64,000 nucleotides of DNA from Clostridia bacterium (GTDB lineage: Bacteria; Bacillota; Peptococcia; DRI-13; UBA5745): assembly GCA_018436095.1 (NCBI GenBank), contig JAHDMJ010000012.1, positions 1 through 64,000 of the forward strand, written 5' to 3'. Under the pieces are notes generated by a model that worked only from the letters and a program-made list of their open reading frames with translations, had not been told where the DNA came from and made no database searches. Position 1 is the first letter of the stretch, and every line of letters starts with the position of its first letter. Below are positions 36,231 to 45,041 of the stretch, piece after piece. The position numbers and the translations under genes are program-made.

Positions 36231-37088
36231 TCAAACAAACAAAAGCAAGCTTACGGCCATCACCATCATGCCGGCCACCAGGCCATAAATGGAAAGATGG
36301 TGTTCGCCGTATTCCCGGGCTGCCGGCAGCAGCTCATCCAGGGAGATAAACACCATGATGCCGGCCACTCCTGCAAACAACAGGCCATAGACCATATCGT
36401 TCATGAAAGGCAGCAGAATCAAATAGCCGATAATAGCGCCAATGGGCTCCGACAGGCCTGAAGCAAAGGAATAAAGGAAAGCTTTTTTCTTGTCGTTTGT
36501 CGCATAATAGATGGGCACGGATACGGCGATACCTTCCGGAATATTGTGAATAGCGATGGCCACAACAATGGGAATGGCTAAAGAAGGCTCCTGTAAGGCG
36601 GAGACAAAGGTAGCCAAGCCCTCGGGAAAGTTGTGGATGGCAATGGCCAGGGCAGTAAAAAGGCCTGTGCGCATCAGCTTGTTTTTTTCGTCTGTCGGCC
36701 GGGCGGAATCTTGAGTTTGAGGAATCTGGCACTCCTGAGCCAGCTTGCAGGCTCGGGCCAGATCTTCCGTATTTTGTATCTCATGGGGATTATCTTTTTC
36801 GGGGATCAGCTTATCGATGATCCCGATCAGCAGCATGCCGGCGAAAAAGGCAACCACCGTGGCTATCGCTCCCTGTTTGTGGCCCAAGGCGGCTGAAAGA
36901 GAATCCTGGGCTTTAACAAAAATTTCGATCATCGATACGTAGATCATAACGCCGGCGGAAAAACCTAAACTAACGGATAAGAATTTTTCGTTGGTTTTCT
37001 TTGTAAAAAGAGAAATAGCGCTGCCTATGCCGGTGGAAAGGCCTGCAAAGGCGGTCATAGCTAAAGCTACCCAGACGTTGCCATTCAA
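36231..37088 (-). CDS. zupT: ZIP-family divalent metal transporter
   Basis: A 285-residue ZIP transporter of the ZupT type with about eight membrane helices. The two metal-binding helices carry HNFPEGLATF and HNIPEGIAVSVP. A variable, charged cytoplasmic loop (about residues 98-140) lies between helices III and IV. It imports zinc, iron or related divalent metals; specificity is not readable. The start is TTG with GGAGG 8 nt upstream. It is preceded on the same strand by the M55 peptidase gene with a 38 bp gap. Confidence 0.9.
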   Translation of the reverse strand: MNGNVWVALAMTAFAGLSTGIGSAISLFTKKTNEKFLSVSLGFSAGVMIYVSMIEIFVKAQDSLSAALGHKQGAIATVVAFFAGMLLIGIIDKLIPEKDNPHEIQNTEDLARACKLAQECQIPQTQDSARPTDEKNKLMRTGLFTALAIAIHNFPEGLATFVSALQEPSLAIPIVVAIAIHNIPEGIAVSVPIYYATNDKKKAFLYSFASGLSEPIGAIIGYLILLPFMNDMVYGLLFAGVAGIMVFISLDELLPAAREYGEHHLSIYGLVAGMMVMAVSLLLFV

Positions 37089-37126
37089 TTTATTGCCTCC
37101 AATCTTAAATATTATATGTAGAAATG

Positions 37127-37930
37127 TTATACGCAGAAATGCATGAAGCGCAGGACCTCCCTGTAATCTTCAGTACTGAAATCCACGGTTCTGCTATCCA
37201 GCCGCTTAACGCCGGGATAGACGGCGGCAAAGGCAGCTTTGGAATGGGTTGTGTAGCGGACGGTTACTGTAAAGTCCTTGGGCATGGCAACCAGGCAGCG
37301 GCGCCAATCGCCGGCCAGAGCCTGCTTCATACCCTCCCGGATAGCCGATACTGCCAGCTCCGGGTGGCCGCTGGTGGTGGAATTGTCTTTGCCGTCCAGC
37401 ACCGGCACTGCCGTAATATTGGGAATCATTGTTTTAGCCTGACGGCAGACGGCGGCATCACCGCTGATGAAAACTACGGGAACACCCAGGAAGCCGGCAG
37501 TATAGCTGTTGACGGTGAATTCGCTGGCCCTTTCGCCATTGATGGTCAAGGTGTCAACTGTAGTAGAAAAGGAGTGGGCCAGGGGGCTGCCCTGGCAGCC
37601 GGCAGCAGCATGGTAGCCGGTAAAAGCCGCGGCGTCGGCGCCATGTTGCAGCCCCTCCATCATCGACCAGCCGTCGCTGCCCCAGCCCCGGATCAGCTCC
37701 GCTCCTTTGGGCAGCAGCTTAGGAATAATGTTGCGGGCCGTGTCGTGGGCGTCCTTAATCAAAACTTCCGTAAAGCCGGCGCTAAAGGCCCCTTCACAGG
37801 CCGCCGCCACTTCCTTGGTCATTTGCTCCTGAAAATAGGCGCTCCAATAGACGTTTTTCTCTTGGTATGTTTCTTCCCAAGCGGTGATACCGCAGGTGCC
37901 TTCAATATCACTGGAGATAAATAGTTTCAT
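37127..37930 (-). CDS. dppA: M55-family D-aminopeptidase (DppA-like)
   Basis: A 267-residue zinc peptidase of family M55. The diagnostic opening is ISSDIEGTCGI, with metal ligands in the SDxEG motif; others are in TGYHAAA and LIKDAHDTARNI. DppA of Bacillus removes N-terminal D-amino acids from peptides and is self-compartmentalising. Length fits. AAGGAGG precedes the ATG. No dipeptide ABC transporter is adjacent, unlike in the dpp operon of Bacillus. Confidence 0.88.
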   Translation of the reverse strand: MKLFISSDIEGTCGITAWEETYQEKNVYWSAYFQEQMTKEVAAACEGAFSAGFTEVLIKDAHDTARNIIPKLLPKGAELIRGWGSDGWSMMEGLQHGADAAAFTGYHAAAGCQGSPLAHSFSTTVDTLTINGERASEFTVNSYTAGFLGVPVVFISGDAAVCRQAKTMIPNITAVPVLDGKDNSTTSGHPELAVSAIREGMKQALAGDWRRCLVAMPKDFTVTVRYTTHSKAAFAAVYPGVKRLDSRTVDFSTEDYREVLRFMHFCV

Positions 37931-38034
37931 GAATGCAGAGCCTCCTTTTATCGGTTAAATCTTATGAATTGATGTGGCAAGCTTGTTGATCAATAAGCTT
38001 GCCGGCATATAAGTTCAGTGCGAATGCAACAGAT

Positions 38035-38526
38035 TTACTGCACCCGGTCTTTGCGTTTGGCGGCAAAAAAATCCTGGAGCAATGCCAAAGACTCTTCCAT
38101 CATTAAGCCGCTGCGGATGGCCACATCATGGTCAAAGCCGGGGAACTGGGCTAAATTCAGCAGGGAGCCGCAAGCCCCCAGCCTGGGATCATCCAGGCCG
38201 TAAACTACCTGAAAGAGTTTGGCCTGAACGATGGCGGCAGTGCACATAGGGCAAGGCTCCAGGGTCACATACATCTCAGCGCCGGTCAGCCGCCAGCTTC
38301 CGATAGCCTGGCCGGCCTGCCGCAGAGCCATGATCTCAGCATGGCCGCTGGGGTCATGGCAGGCTTCCCGCTGATTGTGGCCCCGGCCGATGATCTTGCC
38401 TTCTTTCACAATAACGGCTCCTACCGGCACATCACCTTGCTCCAGAGCCAGCCGGGCTTCCGCCAAGGCCTCCAGCATCCACAGCCTTTGGGATTCGGTG
38501 AAGGAGGTGGGTTTTTCCTTTGTCAT
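38035..38526 (-). CDS. tadA: tRNA-specific adenosine deaminase TadA
   Basis: A 163-residue deaminase that converts A34 to inosine in tRNA-Arg(ACG). The zinc and proton-shuttle motifs HAEIMALRQA and PCPMCTAAI are complete, and VPVGAVIVKEGKIIGRGHNQRE and the C-terminal DPRLGACGSLLNL are TadA-specific. It follows the EcsC-like gene by 48 bp. A 26 bp inverted repeat GGCAAGCTT/AAGCTTGCC (37977-38003) separates it from dppA but lacks a T run. Confidence 0.92.
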   Translation of the reverse strand: MTKEKPTSFTESQRLWMLEALAEARLALEQGDVPVGAVIVKEGKIIGRGHNQREACHDPSGHAEIMALRQAGQAIGSWRLTGAEMYVTLEPCPMCTAAIVQAKLFQVVYGLDDPRLGACGSLLNLAQFPGFDHDVAIRSGLMMEESLALLQDFFAAKRKDRVQ

Positions 38527-38574
38527 GTGGTATAATCGCTCCGATAATATAAATTTCTCAAAAGCAGAGATGTT

Positions 38575-39447
38575 TTAGAGCCCCTGCTCCTTTGCCAGGA
38601 GGATTTCCTGAATGAGAAAACGCTTTTCCAGCTTCAGTTTGGCAAAACCTAAGATTTTGCGGTAAGTGGCAAAATTGGTGATACCCCCTACGGCGCCAAT
38701 AATGAAAGTCCCTTGAATGAATTTTGCCGCCAGCATTTCGTCTGCCAGCAAGGCAGAGGTGTCTTTAATCTGCTGATCCAGCTTGCCGGCGGTAATTTCC
38801 TCGGCAAAGCTTGCCGGCAGGTCCGAGGCCGGGGCGGTGGCCAGGACGGTGGGCTGATCCTGTTGATTCAGGCGGCTGCCCAGGATGTCAATTTCCTGGC
38901 TGTAGATTTTGTAGGCTTCGCCCTTGGACAGGGCTCCGGCAATCAGCAGCAGCAGATAGTATTTCTCCGGCAAGGTGTCATAATTGTAGCCGTAGCTGAG
39001 ACTGGCACGGTAGATGCCCCGCAGGATCATCGACGTAAAAAGGGGAATATCCGGCAACCCCCAGCCGGCAAGGCCCAAGGCGGAGCCTTCAAGGGCCGCC
39101 AGGCCTGCGGCCAGGTTTTGACCGGCGCCGCCGTGGCGCCTTAAGGCCCGGAAGTTGGCTCCCGATGGCTTGTGCCGCAAGCTGTAACGCAGGAATTTGT
39201 GGCGGTGCAGCAGTTTTTTTCTTTGATAGGTTTTTTCAATGAGGACTGTGCCTTTTTCAAAAATCAGACGGAAGGATTTTTCAAAAGCCGTGTAAATCCC
39301 TTGCCGCAGTTTGGCGGGAACTTTTTCCTCAACCTTAGCCAATGCCTGATTAATGCCGGTGGTTTTCGGAGGACGGCCCCGGCTGTCCAATAATTTGTGT
39401 TCTTTTTGCACCAGCTTTTTTAGCTTTTTTTCTAATAGGGAAGTCAA
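38575..39447 (-). CDS. EcsC-family protein
   Basis: A 290-residue protein similar to EcsC, with GLPDIPLFTSMILRGIYRASLSYGYNYDTLPEKYYLLLLIAGAL as the family core, and a glycine-rich hydrophobic segment AAGLAALEGSALGLAGWGLP before it. The first 100 residues are strongly basic. It starts with TTG at 39447, supported by AAAGGAGG at 8 nt. EcsC proteins are associated with membranes and poorly understood. Its start codon is only 36 bp from that of the divergent DUF362 gene. Confidence 0.75.
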   Translation of the reverse strand: MTSLLEKKLKKLVQKEHKLLDSRGRPPKTTGINQALAKVEEKVPAKLRQGIYTAFEKSFRLIFEKGTVLIEKTYQRKKLLHRHKFLRYSLRHKPSGANFRALRRHGGAGQNLAAGLAALEGSALGLAGWGLPDIPLFTSMILRGIYRASLSYGYNYDTLPEKYYLLLLIAGALSKGEAYKIYSQEIDILGSRLNQQDQPTVLATAPASDLPASFAEEITAGKLDQQIKDTSALLADEMLAAKFIQGTFIIGAVGGITNFATYRKILGFAKLKLEKRFLIQEILLAKEQGL

Positions 39448-39483
39448 AGAAATTACCTCCTTTAGAGGACAGGAGTGAAGGAT

Positions 39484-40620
39484 ATGTCAGAATCCGCCGT
39501 GGTCGCCTTAGTAAAATGTGAGAGCTATGATGAAAAGGAAGTTTATACTGCAGTAAAGCAGGCAGTTTCTCTGCTGGGGGGATGGGCAGCCTTCGTCAGT
39601 CCGGCAGAAAAGCTGCTGCTGAAGCCCAACTTACTCAAGCGGGCGGAACCGGCCGCTGCCGTCACCACCCATCCGGCAGTGCTGAAGGCGGTGGCTCTGC
39701 TGCTGCGGGAAGAAGGCTGCGAAAAAATCAGCTACGGCGATTCGCCGGGGGCCCAATCTATGGAGACGGTAGCCCGGGGAGCGGGTTTGGCTCAGGCAGC
39801 GGAAGAAATGGGGCTTGAGGCTGCGGATTTTAGCCAGACCAGGGTCATGGAGCAGGAAGGAGTCAGCTTCGCTATTTGCCAGGGCGTCTGGGAAGCCGAT
39901 GCTATTATTAATCTGCCGAAAATGAAAACCCATGCCCTGGAAAGGATCACCGGCGCCGTAAAGAATCTTTATGGCTGCATCGGCGGCTTTCAAAAAGCCA
40001 TCGGCCATACCCAGTATCCCGATGCGGTGAGCTTTGCCGGTATGCTGGCCAAGCTGGCGGCGGCGGTAAAGCCCCGGCTTCATATCATGGACGGCGTAGT
40101 GGCCATGGAAGGCAACGGCCCCGGCTCCGGCGACCCGGTGCCCATGAAGGTGATTTTGGCCTCTGCAGATCCCTACGCTTTGGATCAGGTGTTTTGCCGT
40201 CTGATCGATCTGGACCCCGCCTTGGTGCCCACCAATGCTTACGCTGCCGGCGGCCAGGCGGTCATTCGTACCGTTGACGGCGATATTACTGCCGCCGAAG
40301 CCTTTCACAAATACGGACGGTCCGGTTTCCGGGTTGACCGCAGCGACAGCCTGCAATTTAATGTAGGGCCTGTGGACTGGATACTAAAAAACTTAAGACA
40401 GCGGCCGGTGATTTTGAAAGAACGGTGCAAAAGCTGCCGGATTTGTGTGGAAAGCTGTCCTTTAAAAGATAAGGCACTAAAAATGCAAGGCAAATATCCG
40501 GTCTACGACTATGGGGTGTGTATTCGCTGCTATTGCTGCCAGGAAATGTGTCCCCACAAAGCCATCGGCCTGCATCAGCCCTGGCTGGGCCGGGTGTTGG
40601 CCGGCAAGTGGAGCCGTTAA
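39484..40620 (+). CDS. DUF362 protein with two 4Fe-4S clusters
   Basis: A 378-residue protein: an N-terminal DUF362 domain (LLLKPNLLKRAEPAAAVTTHPAV, KMKTHALERITGAVKNLYGCIGG) and a C-terminal bacterial ferredoxin domain with two CxxCxxCxxxCP motifs, CKSCRICVESCP and CIRCYCCQEMCP. DUF362-ferredoxin proteins are common in anaerobes; their reaction is unknown and electron transfer is presumed. ATG at 39484 has AGGAGTG upstream; a GTG three codons earlier lies within that site. A hairpin, GAAAAATTTC-gaggata-GAAATTTTTC, follows at 40661-40687. Confidence 0.88.
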   Translation: MSESAVVALVKCESYDEKEVYTAVKQAVSLLGGWAAFVSPAEKLLLKPNLLKRAEPAAAVTTHPAVLKAVALLLREEGCEKISYGDSPGAQSMETVARGAGLAQAAEEMGLEAADFSQTRVMEQEGVSFAICQGVWEADAIINLPKMKTHALERITGAVKNLYGCIGGFQKAIGHTQYPDAVSFAGMLAKLAAAVKPRLHIMDGVVAMEGNGPGSGDPVPMKVILASADPYALDQVFCRLIDLDPALVPTNAYAAGGQAVIRTVDGDITAAEAFHKYGRSGFRVDRSDSLQFNVGPVDWILKNLRQRPVILKERCKSCRICVESCPLKDKALKMQGKYPVYDYGVCIRCYCCQEMCPHKAIGLHQPWLGRVLAGKWSR

Positions 40621-41063
40621 GAGTATTATAACTTATATAGCTCATTATAACGCCTCAATAGAAAAATTTCGAGGATAGAAATTTTTCACTATCAGCATAG
40701 TTAGTGAAGCGGCCCTTTTGAGCAAAATTGCAGGTTTGTAAAGTGGGAGCGGCCTTTTTGAGCAAAAATGCAAGTTTGTAAAGGGCATTGCCCCCTAAAA
40801 CAGGGGGGGCATCCAGCTTGTCACACTATATACAGTCGAAAGGCGGATTTGGGTACCGCTAGACTTGAAATATTGAGCATTTTGCCAAGCAAATAAGGAA
40901 CAAAGCTGCAAAATTGAGCAGTTAGCCTAAGCGAAGGACGACAAAGCTGCAATTTTGCACAGTTAGCCGAACCACACCCCAATCATACCCCAACCACCCC
41001 AGCTTGAGACTGTATCCCGTTACCCAACGCTATATCAGCCCGGTTGTGCCCGGGTGCAATTAA
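40621..41063. repeat. Gene-free region with A-type motifs
   Basis: Two direct motif copies (40719-40739, 40759-40779) face two inverted ones (40900-40928, 40941-40968), again at ~40 bp spacing. The inner region differs from the cores at 22.3 and 59.7 kb. No gene is visible between the DUF362 stop and the terminator near 41080. Confidence 0.65.
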
Positions 41064-41101
41064 ACCCTTGCAGGCGGCTAGTCCTGCAAGGGTATTTTTT
41101 T
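41064..41101 (+). terminator. Strong intrinsic terminator
   Basis: ACCCTTGCAGG and CCTGCAAGGGT form a perfect 11 bp stem with a loop of 8, then ATTTTTTT. It may end a long DUF362 transcript or an unseen small RNA. Confidence 0.85.
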
Positions 41102-41302
41102 AAAAGTCAGCGTTAAATTTCCTATTATTTATAAAAGATAGAAATTGTTTTTAGAAATAGAGAGGGGATTAGAATTTTACGGCTTATCCAAGAGATATGC
41201 CGTTGCTTTTTTCAATCCCGGCTTTTTTTAAAAAAGGGATAGCAACTTAATAAAAGCAGGCCCTCTAAATTTTTTGAAATATTTTATCTTAAGCTAAAGC
41301 TT

Positions 41303-41318
41303 TGGCATCAAGCTTGCA
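41303..41318 (+). promoter_or_regulatory. Sigma-54-type (-24/-12) promoter
   Basis: TGGCATCAAGCTTGCA matches the TGGCACGN4TTGCW consensus at all but the sixth and seventh positions, with GG and GC exactly 10 bp apart. It lies 66 bp before the transporter start. No sigma-54 activator gene is in the window. Confidence 0.6.
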
Positions 41319-41383
41319 CTGCATAGGACGGCAGGCCTAAAAACAGCGGCGGCAGGGCTAAGAAAACGTAGGGGGTATGTAAG

Positions 41384-42775
41384 ATGTTAAAAGTTATCAT
41401 TCCTATTATTGTCCTTCTCTGTATCCTGTTGATTAAAAAAATACCCTATATTGGAGGCAATCTTAGTATTGCCCTTATTATCGCCGGTATTTTGGCGCTG
41501 GTTATGGGGGGGATCTACAATCCCCTGACTTGGCTTATGGCCTGGATTGACGGTGTTGACCGGCTGATGTGGGTGATTTTGCTGGGAGCCTGCGGTTGTA
41601 TTTATGCCGATATGCAGGGAGAGTTGGGGGCTATGGAGACCATCGTCAATTCCTTGCGGGCTAAGTTTGGCCACAGCCCCAAGGGGTTGGTCATCACCGT
41701 ATTCATGGCTTTGATGATCGCCGGTTCCCTGCTGGGAGATTCCATGGCTGCTTCTACCGTTGTAGGCCTGCTTACAGTAGGGGCTTTGGCGGAATTAGGG
41801 CTGCCCGGCGAACGGGTAGCGGCGGTTTTGATCATTGGCGCCAGCCTAGGCTCCCCCATGCCGCCCATTGCCCAGTCCCTGTTTTTGTCAGCGGCCTTAT
41901 TAGGCTTGGAAACTCCGGATCCCGTCACGGCTATTTCCTATTTTACTATCGGCATAACCGCTATTATCGCTTTATTGGTTATGTTAAAAATGTTCATTAA
42001 AAAAGATATGACCATGAACGAGGATTTGATACCCAAAGAAAAAGCGAGCCAGATTTTGAAGGCCCGCTGGTATACACTGATTCCTTTGACTATTTTGGCG
42101 ATTGTTGTCTTTGCCCGCTCTTTGCCGGCGCCTTATAAAATGGACATCATACCTCTGATCCTCAACAAAATTACCGTAGGCGACCAGGGATTCCTGCAAT
42201 GGCTGGGTACCATTAAAATTCTCAAAGGCTTCTCCAACGTAATCGTGCTGGCCATGATCACCTGCATCATCATCAGCACCATCTTTTTTAAGGAAGTCCG
42301 CAATAATTTGCCGAAAATTTTTAAAGGCGGTTTAAAAAAGGTGCGGCCCAATGCCCAGGTGCAATTCAGCGCCGGCTTGTTTTTAGGCGGTTTTTATGCC
42401 GCCGGCCAGATTGAGGCAATTAAAGCTTTCGTACAGGGGCTGAACACGAATCTCTTGAAATTCGGCGGCGCCGGCGCTATCACCTTAATCGGTATGGTAA
42501 CCGGCTCTCAGTCCACGGCCCAAAATGTTATTGTATCCTTCTGGGGACCGGCCCTGGTGGAGACGGGCCTTACCCCCGTCAATGCCGCTATGGCAGCCTC
42601 CCATTTTGCCATTGCCGGTCAGGCTTTGCCTCCCGTGGACCTGATGGCCCTGGCTGTTTGCGGTATTGTCGGCGGTATGCTGGGCGTCAAAATCGATCCC
42701 ATCAAAACCATGATGTATTCCATTCCTTTTTGTATTGTTTTGATGGTCATCGGCACAATTTTTATGTATATCTAA
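41384..42775 (+). CDS. Polytopic transporter of the ion-transporter superfamily
   Basis: A 463-residue protein with about 12 hydrophobic segments. Two similar re-entrant-type motifs, GSLLGDSMAASTVVGLLTVGAL and GSPMPPIAQSLFLSAALLG in the first half, and GMVTGSQSTAQNVIVSFWGPAL in the second, resemble the scaffolds of TRAP large permeases, GntP and NhaC-like carriers. I cannot choose the substrate. It is transcribed alone behind a sigma-54-like promoter and is convergent with cbiC, 3 bp away. Proximity to the cobalamin genes does not by itself imply cobalt transport. Confidence 0.7.
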   Translation: MLKVIIPIIVLLCILLIKKIPYIGGNLSIALIIAGILALVMGGIYNPLTWLMAWIDGVDRLMWVILLGACGCIYADMQGELGAMETIVNSLRAKFGHSPKGLVITVFMALMIAGSLLGDSMAASTVVGLLTVGALAELGLPGERVAAVLIIGASLGSPMPPIAQSLFLSAALLGLETPDPVTAISYFTIGITAIIALLVMLKMFIKKDMTMNEDLIPKEKASQILKARWYTLIPLTILAIVVFARSLPAPYKMDIIPLILNKITVGDQGFLQWLGTIKILKGFSNVIVLAMITCIIISTIFFKEVRNNLPKIFKGGLKKVRPNAQVQFSAGLFLGGFYAAGQIEAIKAFVQGLNTNLLKFGGAGAITLIGMVTGSQSTAQNVIVSFWGPALVETGLTPVNAAMAASHFAIAGQALPPVDLMALAVCGIVGGMLGVKIDPIKTMMYSIPFCIVLMVIGTIFMYI

Positions 42776-42777
42776 TT

Positions 42778-43434
42778 TCAGGCCATATAGATCAAGGCGT
42801 TGCATATGGCGGCGGCAACATTGCTGCCGCCTTTTCTGCCTTTGTTGACGATGAAAGGAACGCCGGCTTCCATGATCAGTTCTTTGGCCTGAACCACATT
42901 GACGAAGCCCACAGGAACGCCGATAATCAGTGCCGGTTTAAGCTTGCCGGCAGCAATAAGGCGGTAGAGCTCCACTAAGGCGGTGGGGGCGTTGCCCACG
43001 GCAAAAATCAGCGGCTTTTGCAGGGACTCAGCCAGCCCCATGGCTTTTTCTACGGCGGCAGCAGCCCTGGTGATGCCCTTTTCCTTGGCAGCCAAAGCTA
43101 CGTCTTCATCGGCCATAAAGCAGTGGACCTGGCCCCCTAAGGCAGCCAGCCGCTCTTTGCTGACGCCGGACTTGGCCATATTGGTATCGGTGACTATATG
43201 GGCCCCGGCCCGCAAAGCCTTTAGTGCGATTTCTTTTGCGTTGCCGGAAAAGCATAAAGTATCCACATAGCTAAAATCAGCGGTGGTATGAATCACCCGC
43301 TTGATAATGGGCGCAAGTTCCGGGTCCAGGGGCTGGGCCAGCTCCGATTCGATGATCTCGAAGCTGCGCTTTTCAATTTCCTGGGGCAACACGTTTTCCA
43401 GTTGAAGCAGCCGGCTGTTGATCTCCTTATTCAT
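42778..43434 (-). CDS. cbiC: Cobalt-precorrin-8 methylmutase
   Basis: A 218-residue enzyme that moves the C11 methyl group to C12, giving cobyrinate. IIKRVIHTTADFSYVDTL contains the catalytic histidine, and GAHIVTDTNMAKSGVSK and PTALVELYRLI...PALIIGVPVGFVNVVQAKE are conserved. Last gene of the minus-strand cobalamin cluster; ATGA overlap with cbiP. Confidence 0.95.
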   Translation of the reverse strand: MNKEINSRLLQLENVLPQEIEKRSFEIIESELAQPLDPELAPIIKRVIHTTADFSYVDTLCFSGNAKEIALKALRAGAHIVTDTNMAKSGVSKERLAALGGQVHCFMADEDVALAAKEKGITRAAAAVEKAMGLAESLQKPLIFAVGNAPTALVELYRLIAAGKLKPALIIGVPVGFVNVVQAKELIMEAGVPFIVNKGRKGGSNVAAAICNALIYMA

Positions 43435-45041
43435 CCTTTGATTCCCTCCTCCAAAATCCGGTAGATAAGAGCCATATCCATATTGCGGCGGACGCCCTCA
43501 GCTAAAAGGTCATACTGCTGTTTTTTATATTGGGCCATGTTGAAGGCCGCAGCCTGGGGCAGCGGAATGTCTTTATGGCTGCACAGGGCCGTCAGCAGTC
43601 CCTGGCGGCAGGATTCGCTGTCGAAAAAGCCGTGGAGATAGCTGCCGTAAACGTTGGCCTGCTGGCAGCCGTCGGGCTGGCCGTTTTCCAGCATCAGCAA
43701 AGGCTGGCCCTGGGCGGAGACGGAGACGGAGGCGCTGGCACTGGCACTGGCACCGTTGCCGCTGGCGCTGGCGCCGTTGCCGCTGGCGCCGTTGCCGCTG
43801 GCGCCGGCCAGGTAGAAGCTGCGTCCCATATGGATTTCGTAGCCTTCCGCCTCAGCGCCGCTCAAAGCAGCTAAAGCTCCTTGCACCTTTTCCAAACGGC
43901 CTTTCATGCGGGTACGATGTTTTTCGGCGGCGAATTCCGTGGCTATGGGTAATAAGCCCATACCCTCCATGGTACCGCCGCCTTCCACCCCTTCGCTGTC
44001 GGTGATCTGCCGGCCCAGCATTTGATAGCCGCCGCAAATACCGAAAACAATAGCGCCGCCGGCAGCCAGCTTTTTAATGGCGGCTTCCAAGCCCTCTTGA
44101 CGCAGCCATTTCAGATCCTGCATGGTATTTTTCGTGCCCGGCAAAATCACCATATCCGGCCGGCCCAGCTCGGTAAGGCGGCTGACGTAGCGAACTCCCA
44201 GACCGGTAGTGGCTTCCAAAGCCATGAAGTCGGTGAAATTGGAAAGATGGGGTAAGCGGATAACGGCAATGTCGATAAAGCTGACATTGGCTGCCCCAGG
44301 CCGGTTGTTGCCCAAACGGCTGGACAGGCTGTCCTCATCTTCGATATCTACATTGAGATAAGGGAGGACCCCGGCCACGGGCTTGCCGGTTTTTTCCCGC
44401 AGGATCTGCAGACCCGGTTCCAAAATCTGCGGATCACCCCGGAATTTATTGATCACCGTAGCCTTGATCATGGCTTGCTCATCCTGCTCCAGCAGGCTGA
44501 TGGTGCCCAAAAGCTGGGCAAAGACGCCGCCCCGGTCGATATCCCCTACTAAAAGCACCGGGGCCTTGGCCATTTTGGCCATACCCATATTAACGATATC
44601 GTTTTCCCGCAGATTGATCTCTGCCGGGCTGCCGGCCCCTTCGATAACAATAATATCGTTTTCGGCGGCCAAAGAATCATAGGCGGCCATCACCTGAGGA
44701 ATTAGCTGCGTTTTGTAAGCATAATATTCGGCGGCCTTCATGTTGCCCAGCACTTCGCCGTTTACGATTACCTGGGAGCCCATATCGCTTACGGGCTTCA
44801 GCAAAATAGGATTCATGCGTACGCTGGGTTCTATGCCGCAGGCTTCCGCCTGAACCACCTGGGCCCGGCCCATTTCCAGACCTTCGTTGGTAATAAAGGA
44901 ATTGAGGGCCATATTTTGGGCTTTGAAAGGCGCCACTTTGTAGCCGTCCTGGCTGAAAACCCGGCATAGGCCGGCCACCAGCAGGCTTTTTCCCGCATTG
45001 GACATGGTGCCCTGCACCATAATGACCTTGGCTTTACTCAT
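43431..45041 (-). CDS. cbiP: Cobyric acid synthase, with Gly-Asn-Ala-Ser insert
   Basis: A 536-residue amidotransferase that forms the b, d, e and g amides of the ring. The ATP site is VQGTMSNAGKS near the N-terminus, and the glutamine-amidotransferase nucleophile is in FGICGGYQMLG. Family length is about 490-510. The excess is a low-complexity insert (about GASGNGASGNGASASGNGAS followed by ASASASVSVS) encoded at 43710-43809 by slipped 15 bp (GCTGGCGCCGTTGCC) and 6 bp units, within the amidotransferase domain after RSFYLA. Overlaps cobD by 8 nt. Confidence 0.95.
   Translation of the reverse strand: MSKAKVIMVQGTMSNAGKSLLVAGLCRVFSQDGYKVAPFKAQNMALNSFITNEGLEMGRAQVVQAEACGIEPSVRMNPILLKPVSDMGSQVIVNGEVLGNMKAAEYYAYKTQLIPQVMAAYDSLAAENDIIVIEGAGSPAEINLRENDIVNMGMAKMAKAPVLLVGDIDRGGVFAQLLGTISLLEQDEQAMIKATVINKFRGDPQILEPGLQILREKTGKPVAGVLPYLNVDIEDEDSLSSRLGNNRPGAANVSFIDIAVIRLPHLSNFTDFMALEATTGLGVRYVSRLTELGRPDMVILPGTKNTMQDLKWLRQEGLEAAIKKLAAGGAIVFGICGGYQMLGRQITDSEGVEGGGTMEGMGLLPIATEFAAEKHRTRMKGRLEKVQGALAALSGAEAEGYEIHMGRSFYLAGASGNGASGNGASASGNGASASASASVSVSAQGQPLLMLENGQPDGCQQANVYGSYLHGFFDSESCRQGLLTALCSHKDIPLPQAAAFNMAQYKKQQYDLLAEGVRRNMDMALIYRILEEGIKG

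Noticed and set aside
35831-36238. A 135-codon minus-strand reading frame
   Set aside because: It runs straight through tRNA-Ser and its terminator; the KWLKGPDSKSGRS-like part is a translated tRNA, a frequent false gene.
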